DNA of 64,000 nucleotides from Lepas anatifera (lineage: Eukaryota; Arthropoda; Thecostraca; Lepadidae): positions 1,527,001-1,591,000 of the forward strand of contig JAOTON010002234.1 of NCBI GenBank assembly GCA_034440635.1, written 5' to 3'. The translations under genes were made by a program, and so were the position numbers. Positions 57,469 through 64,000 of this stretch are shown one piece after another. Each line of letters starts with the position of its first letter. Position 1 is the stretch's first letter. The notes under the pieces are model-generated. The model saw only the letters and a list, made by a program, of their open reading frames with translations. It had not been told where the DNA came from and made no database searches.

Positions 57469-58202
57469 AAGGTGGCATAAGAAATAAATGGGTGAATCTA
57501 TCGGATTGAAACTTAAACCACATAATGGGCCCACCGAGTGCTACAAAAGTATTCCGGGATTTTTCATATCGATGACCTAAGGTCAAGTACGGATCCATGA
57601 CCTCTCCGTTGGAAATGCATGGGAACAACATAAATTGGGTATATTTGAGTAGATACAGCTGAGAATACCTTTATATTCTCCAAATCGTAGTATCCTGGGC
57701 TCTTTTCCAGGTTCATGTTGCAATTTTTGACCTGTGACCTCTGAGAGGTCATCTGGGGCGATACCATTGCGTTTGGATTACTATTGGGCTATTGCGAGAC
57801 GATTGATATGCACATTGACTATACGAGGTAAAGAATAACCTTCACCCGACCTGAGGTCAGGTCATTTGTGTTTTGACCTAGTACCTATGGTCATATTATA
57901 TATCATTCGATTTGCTGTGGCGAGAGGAAGCAAGTGGTGCCTAAAAAAGGCTTCTCAACTCTATCCGATGCTAGAGCCTAAAGACTCTCCTCGAAATGCC
58001 ACTTTCTTTGACCTGTCATGACCTCAATATTGACCTGAACCAAAAAGTGACTGATCTAGTTTCTTCATGAATTTTCATGAGCTATCTACCAGCCTTCATG
58101 TTTTTCGCTACCCCTAGTAGGGGCCGATTTCGAGGGGGATGTTCAAACACCCCCTCCCCCAGGGCAAAGGTAGCTCGGAAGCCCACCGGGGGCGCGGGTT
58201 AA
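57469..58202 (+). mobile_element. TTAA-flanked MITE, family E copy 2 (5'-truncated)
   Basis: Aligns with 36250-36958 from AAGGTGGCATAAG onwards and retains the right end missing there: GGGGGATGTTCAAACACCCC, a GGAAGCCCACCGG block, then GGGGGCGCGGG-TTAA at 58199-58202. The shared core lies at about 57495-57635. The left terminus is absent. Confidence 0.78.
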
Positions 58203-59436
58203 ACCAACCATACCACATATAACCACACATCTCACATAGGTATATTTTTGAACGGTAAAAAACCTAACAATTTGCATGGGTAATAATTGCGCAGGGTTAT
58301 TTTCCGGTTAGATGAAAACGAGCTAGGTAGCGCGACGGCGCCTCTCACTGTCCACATTTGTATGCAAACCGAAAGCCAATTTGAGGAACATTTCCAGTTG
58401 AGGGTTTGCCGTGTCATTTCCAACGCGCCACCAGATGTCCCTCAAGGCTATCGTGGATCGTTCCTCCAAATTGCTTTCACATGGTGGGTCATCCACAACC
58501 TGGAAGTCGGATCTTACCTGCAGGAAGTGGACTAGACTGGATCAATTACGACGGTACTCCCCGTGCCTTATTCCAGTACACCACACACCACACACCTTTC
58601 CATGTGCACTCTGTGGGCCACAGACTGACTACTAGTTTACATTCGCCCTCAGTTGTGCAGCGCTCCGAGCCGGCGCCTGGCTGAGACACCGGTGACGTCA
58701 GCCCGTGACGTCACCGGCAGCTCCGCTGTCGTCGACGTCGGAACCGCTGTGATTCACCCCAGAGACTTTTGCACGGGTAGGAGATGCCGGTTTCGTTTTC
58801 ATAACTTACGAAGTAGGAAACGCATGAGTGAACAAAAAGCACCAGCTTGGACAGGGGAGCATCCTGCGGAATGCGATCCGGTCCTGCCCCCTCCCCAACT
58901 CGATCAGCTTTTATACGCTTTGAGCCGATGTCGGCCAGTTTATAAAAAACACTTTTAATACTTACAGAACACGGGCGCCTTTATTGTGCCGCTGCACACC
59001 ATCAAACACACGTCCTTTCCAATGAAAAGCCTTGAATGGATCCCGGTTCAGCGCGCCGTTAGAAGAGATTCCCGACCACGTGAACAGTGCACTCAATGCA
59101 AAATATAGAGGGCTCTAAAAGCTGGGCAACTCGAAACTGCCGAGCATGGCTAACCTACATCAAAGGCAGAGTCAGCATGGTGCTACGACGTGACGTAGCA
59201 CGTTCAATGGCACATACGTCACAACGTGCCATTCAATGGCATCACATTACCTGGCATCGTCAACGTGAAGACGTCCGGTCAGCGTTCATTCCAAGAGTAG
59301 AAGGATCCAGCTACCATTTTATCCGATCATTTGCAACTGGATACACGCAACGTATTTCTATTGGAACATATCAAGACAAGGCAAAGGCGATCGTATGGGG
59401 GAGGCAGTTCACTACACCAACTGTATTTAATCTTTA
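58203..59436. other. Unassigned 1.2 kb spacer
   Basis: Several overlapping plus-strand frames (58287-58958) of 74-101 codons in different phases; none recognised. A short GTGACGTCAGC/GTGACGTCACC repeat lies at about 58691-58715. Confidence 0.45.
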
Positions 59437-59742
59437 TAAATTTGGTCCAAGTTGTTCCCACAACGGCTGTTGAAGTCGGAGTCTCACTAAAGTCATCAGG
59501 GGACTTGTCACGGAGACCCCGACCCCACCACCCGAACGAGCAACTCCCACAAATGAAGGGTTAATTTAGAAGCCAAAGTTTAACGTCCCACAAGGCACAG
59601 GGACGGCCGCCCCGCCCAGGTCACCCTCTTACCAGTCAGTTGCCAGCCGACCTTTGTCGGGTAAACTATTGAGCACCGGAACGTCTCAGAGGACCTATCC
59701 CTAGCCTGGACATGCACTGCCACTGCATGTTCTGAGCAATGG
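59437..59742 (-). repeat. SINE S2 body, head missing
   Basis: Matches the body of 33010-33300 in the same orientation: GACTTGTCACGGAGACCCCG, GAAGGGTTAATTTAGAAGCC, CAGTTGCCAGCCGACC and GACATGCACTGCCACTGCAT. The tRNA-like part of the other copy is not present. Confidence 0.8.
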
Positions 59743-60220
59743 TAATGGCTAAACTACATCGAAAATTCCCACGTCAATGAACACAGGGCAAGGAACCGGA
59801 CAGCCAAGATCTCCAATCTTCCGGTTGGGAGGCCTGGAGCCAGCCCCCAGTGCTACACCTTGTTATTTTGGTGTTTAGTTAACTGAAATGTGCGCCGATA
59901 TTCGCTCTTTACCTATTGTTTTATTCAATTTTAAACAAGCAATTAAGAATTTAAATGTTTTGCTCAACTTTGTGAAACATGGACTCATTCACTTGTTTCT
60001 TTCTTCAGAAAATTCGATTACCTCAGGGACATAGACAAGTGTGGAGGCAGCTGGGGTAGCCACCCCTTTGAGGACCCCGAAGACCCCCTGAGGAAAGAGG
60101 CCCGCCCGCACTATACTCTGTGGTCAGCCGTGGAACATCAGGCTAGACAGGGCCTTCTTAAAGGGAATGCGACACCTTTATAACGTGATTTTAACTGAAG
60201 CATGTCGGAAAACCCGGTAC
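59743..60220. other. Unassigned spacer
   Basis: No gene or repeat recognised. Confidence 0.5.
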
Positions 60221-61067
60221 TTAACCCTAGCCCCACCGGGGGCCATCGATGGCCCCCTAAGTGTTTTTTCGGGATAGCAGAAAAACGATGAGACGCAGCG
60301 CCACAGTTAAACGCTCTATCTCTCCCCCTATCATTTTTACACTATCCCTGAAATTTTTTCCCCGGGTCATCCAAGGTCAGGTCACCAGACAAGGTCAACC
60401 AAGGTCACCTCACTTCAAATTTTGAGCTCTATAAGAGCTACAACTCTAAGTCGATCAATTTGAAACTTCCTACACTTCATGACCCTTCCAGGATCTACAA
60501 GGTGTATATCCGGGATTTTTCGATTTCGTGACCTGAGGTCAGGTCACGAGGTGACCTCTCCCATTTAAAAAGCATGGAGAAAGCCTTATGATCTAAAAGT
60601 CACAAAAAGGATTGAAATGCTCAGCTTGCTCAGAAACGCGTTCTTGGACACCCCTTTACGGATCCCAGGGGCCATATTTTCCCTTTGACTTCTCCAAGGT
60701 CATCCAAGGTCACCAGGGGTCAAAAACATTATTTTTACAATAACCAGTGGTTTGACCTCTGGAGGTCAAACCACTGGCGGCAGGTCATTACGTTCCAAAT
60801 AGCGAAAAAGGTCTGCCTATTTCCTACCAAATGTACTTTACCAGATCCCAATAGCACTAATGGCATAAGAGTTATGCCTAGTTTTCTTAAGCATTGCATA
60901 TTTTAGTGAAAATAGCCTATCGTGACCTAACTTGATCTCTGGAGGTCAAACCATCTTTCGCATTTTTTTGTTATCCCGCGTAGGGGCCGAGTTCGAGGGG
61001 GTGTTAAAACACCCCCCTCCCCCACCAGGGCGGAGGCGGCTCGGAGGTCCACCGGGGCGCGGGTTAA
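60221..61067 (-). mobile_element. TTAA-flanked MITE, family B body with an E-type end
   Basis: TTAA-CCCTAGCCCCACCGGGGG starts at 60221 and GGGGCGCGGG-TTAA ends at 61064-61067. Most of it is family B in reverse complement, but the last ~110 bp (TAGGGGCCGAGTTCGAGGGG to the end) is the family E right terminus seen at 58105-58202. A deletion of about 145 bp relative to the copy at 27513 is marked by a 34-bp palindrome at 60744-60777. Confidence 0.8.
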
Positions 61068-61075
61068 GCTATCTC

Positions 61076-61420
61076 CAAAATACCCGAGCGGGGGCGGATA
61101 CCCCCCCTTAAGATCTCGAGAACCGCGCTAGGTAGCGAGAAACAGTAAACGGCGTTGGATAGCCCATCTACTTCTCCATCGAAAATATTTAAGCCTTTTT
61201 CAGGTCAGATTTCAGGTCACTAGAGGTCAAAACATGACGTCATAGGGATAACACGTAAATGAAGTTTTTCGGTCATTACATCTGAACAAGTAAAGACAGA
61301 GAAAAACGATTTAAACTAGATGAATCCCCGCAGCGGGCCAAATCGAATGATATAAAATATGACCTTGCTAGGTCAGATCAAGGATTTTACCTGACCTGAG
61401 GTCAGGTCAAGGTCAAATTT
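61076..61420 (+). mobile_element. Family D left-half fragment
   Basis: Aligns with 395-740 of the first D copy: CTTAAGATCTCGAGAACCGC, GGCGTTGGATAGCCCA, TGACGTCATAGGGATAACA, and GATATAAAATATGACC followed by a TGACCTGAGGTCAGGTCA run. It starts 9 bp after the previous element and stops abruptly at repeat R5. Confidence 0.75.
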
Positions 61421-61429
61421 GGAATTATA

Positions 61430-61594
61430 TCTACAGAGCGTGATCCCGTGATTTTTGCAGCCCGCCTTGCTGCCACCGGACGAACAGGATCATAATCGGG
61501 ACTTTGGCTCCCTGAATTTATTGCTCCTAGGGTTATAGGGCCTCCTTATTCCTACGTTTATGATAATATGGATCAGGGACTATAGGTATAGAAT
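61430..61594 (+). repeat. Dispersed repeat R5, copy 1
   Basis: About 165 bp closely matching 62673-62837: TCTACAGAGCGTGATCC, CCGCCTTGCTGCCACCGGAC and TTTGGCTCCCTGAATTT. It lies exactly between a family D fragment and a family B fragment. Confidence 0.85.
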
Positions 61595-61597
61595 TTT

Positions 61598-61817
61598 CCC
61601 ACTATCCCTGAAATTTTTAACCCCGGTGGTGACCTTGGTTGACCTCGCCTGGTGACCTGACCTTGAGTGACCCGGGGTTAAAATTTCAGGGATGGTGGGA
61701 AAATGATGGGGTGAGAGATAAAGCCCTCAACCGCGGTGCTGCGTCTCGTCGTTTTTCTGCTATCTCGAAAAAACCTTAATGGGGGCCATCGATGGCACCC
61801 GGTGGGGAGAGGGTTAA
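61598..61817 (+). mobile_element. Family B right-end fragment with foldback junction
   Basis: From about 61630 it follows family B to GGGGAGAGGG-TTAA at 61814-61817. Its first 29 bp (61598-61626) are the inverted copy of 61672-61699, so the left edge folds back on itself with a loop of about 45 bp. Confidence 0.75.
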
Positions 61818-61918
61818 TACTGTCAGGTACAGAATATGCTCAAAATTCGCCTCCCCCGGTCAGCACCAGCCCGTGTCCGTCCCCCCCTATAAAAATTATG
61901 TGCCGGCGCCCCTGGTTG
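61818..61918. repeat. MITE Z right-half fragment
   Basis: TACTGTCAGGTACAGAATAT followed by GCTCAAAATTCGCCTCC and GTGCCGGCGCCCCTG aligns with 56839-56935. It starts directly at the TTAA of the family B fragment. Confidence 0.65.
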
Positions 61919-62672
61919 TAAGGAATATTGAACTGTCAAAGGGTATGTCATGATATCATTATATCAATACATGAGCGTCGCCACCAATAAAAAGTGAAGG
62001 GGCGAAGTTATTTACCGCCTCCTGCTGACAAGAAACACTCACTTCTAGAATAAAAAACTCGTCAGATTCTGGCTGCTTGTTATATTCAAGGTCTTCTCTC
62101 GGTTTGACTGAAAAGGAGAAATTTTCTGGAGCAGTGGAAAGCAGACCCACAATGACCTTATTCCATTATCATCATTATTAGCATCTTCATGTTTTACGGC
62201 GCACCGACTACTAAGGTCATTGTATATTGCACCCATAATAATAATAAAGGAAACAACATAATAAAAAGTACGGAATTCTCGTCAAGCTGATGCTACGTCA
62301 TCAATAAGACTAAAAAGGTACATAAAATAGCAGGTGGGTGTAAAAAAGTAAAAAGGGCTTAGCCCTTGCACCCAAAGCCAGGTTAAGATATTTTATTCAG
62401 AAATCTTAACAGCTGCAAAGGAGAGAAGATGGTATCGAGGCCAACGCTCTTCTGACAACGCATTATGTTGATGATCGTAACAGACAGATGCTGCCTAAGA
62501 GCGAATCCAATGTGGGATACCCCCGCAGATAACGAGTCCTCTAGCATCTCAAAGTCCTGACATTCCATCAGAAAATCTTTCACGATGAGTCATCACCAGA
62601 ACGCGGACACTCTTTCTGTGTACGACTAAGTCAAAGATAGGCGTGGGTAGCGTGGGTATGTCCTAATCGCAA
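61919..62672. other. Unassigned spacer
   Basis: No gene or repeat recognised. Short minus-strand frames of 63-66 codons only. Confidence 0.5.
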
Positions 62673-62837
62673 TCTACAGAGCGTGATCCTGTGATTTCTG
62701 CAGTCCGCCTTGCTGCCACCGGACGACCAGGATCATAATCGGGGCTTTGGCTCCCTGAATTTCTTGCTCCTAGGGTCACCGGGCCTCCTTATTCCGACGT
62801 TTATGCTAATATACATCCGGGCATAAGGGTATAGAAC
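62673..62837 (+). repeat. Dispersed repeat R5, copy 2
   Basis: Direct match to 61430-61594 with scattered substitutions. Flanking sequence is not shared, so its edges define the repeat. Confidence 0.85.
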
Positions 62838-63505
62838 TACTTACCAGCTTCTATATTTACACTTTTTAGTTGTGGCGATTTTGTCGCGTTGCCGAGCCGC
62901 ATTGTGCTGCACACACGTGTGTTGACAGAAAGACTCCAGCAACACGGCATCGTCTCTGCCCTGAAAGTCTCCAAATTGTTTTACCGAAACTACTGCAGTG
63001 CTTTCGACGCGTTGAAGTTTTTAGTTTCAAGTCTCTGTCCTTGGAATGACCCAGTGCTACAAAATTTAGACTAGAGTGGAAAAGCATCCACATTATCCGC
63101 ATATGAGAAGAGGGCTGAAAGGAACCGCGTTGCAAAAAAAATCGAGAAAACGGAAGAAACAAAGCCATTAGGACAACACTTCTGTCAAAAAGCAAAACAT
63201 ATATCTAAGCCATAGAATCAAGCAGCGTTAGAAGTTACGATATACACCATCTGCAAAGGTAGGTGATAAATTTAAGTTTTGTAAGTGTGCCGTATATTCT
63301 TGATTTAAAATCTCGCTAGTCCCAAAAATTGTCGTTTGTGGAGCAGTGAACGTTTTCACCGCGGAGTTCAGTCAGAATTTATTTCCACTACGCCTCCATC
63401 CTAGACACCACTCAACGGAGAGCAGAAAGTCCCGGGAAGGGGCTACTTTCCACTCACAATACGCTTACTAGCTGTAGCTGCATGGTTTTATCCTGATAAT
63501 TTGTT
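62838..63505. other. Unassigned spacer
   Basis: A 109-codon minus-strand frame (62866-63195) overlaps a 61-codon plus-strand frame. Neither is recognised. Confidence 0.45.
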
Positions 63506-63610
63506 AATTGGCCTGTCTCCTCGAGTCCTGGTTAAAAAATTGATTGTAATAATTCATTATGATTATATATTCGGGCACCGTCCATCATCAGAATCTTCAC
63601 TAGAAAGTGT
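63506..63610 (-). repeat. Hammerhead-bearing repeat H, copy e
   Basis: On the minus strand the hammerhead-like core is followed by an AT-rich spacer and CCAGGACTCGAGGAGACAGG, the same downstream block as in copies b, c and d. Confidence 0.65.
63561..63595 (-). ncRNA. Hammerhead-like core, locus e
   Basis: Minus strand: GATT, CTGATGA, a GGACGGTGCCC stem-loop with weakened pairing, GAA, TATAT spacer, AATC. Stem I and core are preserved. Confidence 0.45.
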
Positions 63611-64000
63611 ATGTTTACAGAAATTTTCGGTCATCCTGTGAGTCAATTAATGCGAAATCTATCAACTTTACACCCATACTGCTTATCACAGCTTCAAAAT
63701 CCAAGCACAAACATGCAACGTTCCACAAGGTGTTGACATGATTGTTGGCATGTGCGGTTCCACTTTGACGATCACCGCTGGCACTTCTATAACGGACTGA
63801 ACAACACTGACTGCAACTGCCCCGCCCTTCACATGTCGATAGTGCTAACAAATCACAATATGTGGACCCTTCCAGAAAGACTCCAACGACATCGTGTAAA
63901 GTCAGTATGAAAGACCAGCAAGAAGCGGATGGTTACAGTCATATTATTTTCCTGCGCGAAAGAAGCTTCACAAACACCCCGATGCCTTGAATGCCGGTCA
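63611..64000. other. Unassigned spacer
   Basis: No gene or repeat recognised at the window end. Confidence 0.5.

Noticed and set aside
350..61817. A host enhancer cluster responding to nuclear receptors
   Set aside because: The half-sites are carried by transposon copies and no host gene was found in the window. A regulatory role is possible but cannot be claimed from sequence.

Overview
This 64 kb window looks like non-coding, transposon-dense nuclear DNA from an animal, most likely an invertebrate. I found no gene I can defend: no reading frame has a recognisable host domain, and no spliced gene model stands out. The content is degraded transposable elements, tRNA-derived SINEs, minisatellites and unassigned AT-rich spacer. 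Evidence for a eukaryote includes GIY-YIG Penelope-like retroelement fragments, hAT elements with 8-bp target duplications, a PIF/Harbinger-type element with a TTA duplication, and SINE heads with pol III A/B boxes. The phylum is not determined; an arthropod is compatible but unproven.

The dominant component is a set of related non-autonomous DNA elements of about 0.85-1.2 kb. They end in TTAA next to GC-rich inverted termini (CACGCGCCCC or CCCGCGCCCC types). I sort them into families A (6568, 8220, 13718), B (3740, 27513, 60221, 61598), C (16548, 46013, 54188), D (350, 17442 fragment, 24370, 61076) and E (36057, 57469). Together they occupy roughly a fifth of the window. TTAA target sites suggest piggyBac-type mobilisation. 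Their interiors are packed with AGGTCA/TGACCT, the canonical nuclear-receptor half-site, at about 14-15 exact copies per kb where I counted, and in direct, inverted and everted pairs. A common core of about 110 bp is recognisable in families A, B, D and E.

Other elements are two complete hAT-type elements (38427-39714 and 41948-42857), three very small hAT-type MITEs (48458, 50720, 56745), hAT-like candidates (6128, 12173, 22827), and a 1.85 kb Harbinger-type element (51088-52933). The Harbinger-type element split a copy of another repeat whose unsplit copy lies at about 50175-50380. Two head-to-head Penelope-like 3' ends occupy 21515-22710. Five dispersed loci (2826, 13599, 50178, 53068, 63561) share a hammerhead-ribozyme-like core. 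Two SINE families are present: S1, a tRNA-like head with a conserved tail, and S2, about 340 bp.

Minisatellites lie at 26248-27466 (36-bp unit), 28733-29395 (59-bp unit), 40160-40345 (about 30-bp unit) and 55165-56520 (30-33-bp unit). They create the longest open frames in the window, which I treat as artefacts. The stretches between these features are listed as unassigned, with what little can be seen in each.
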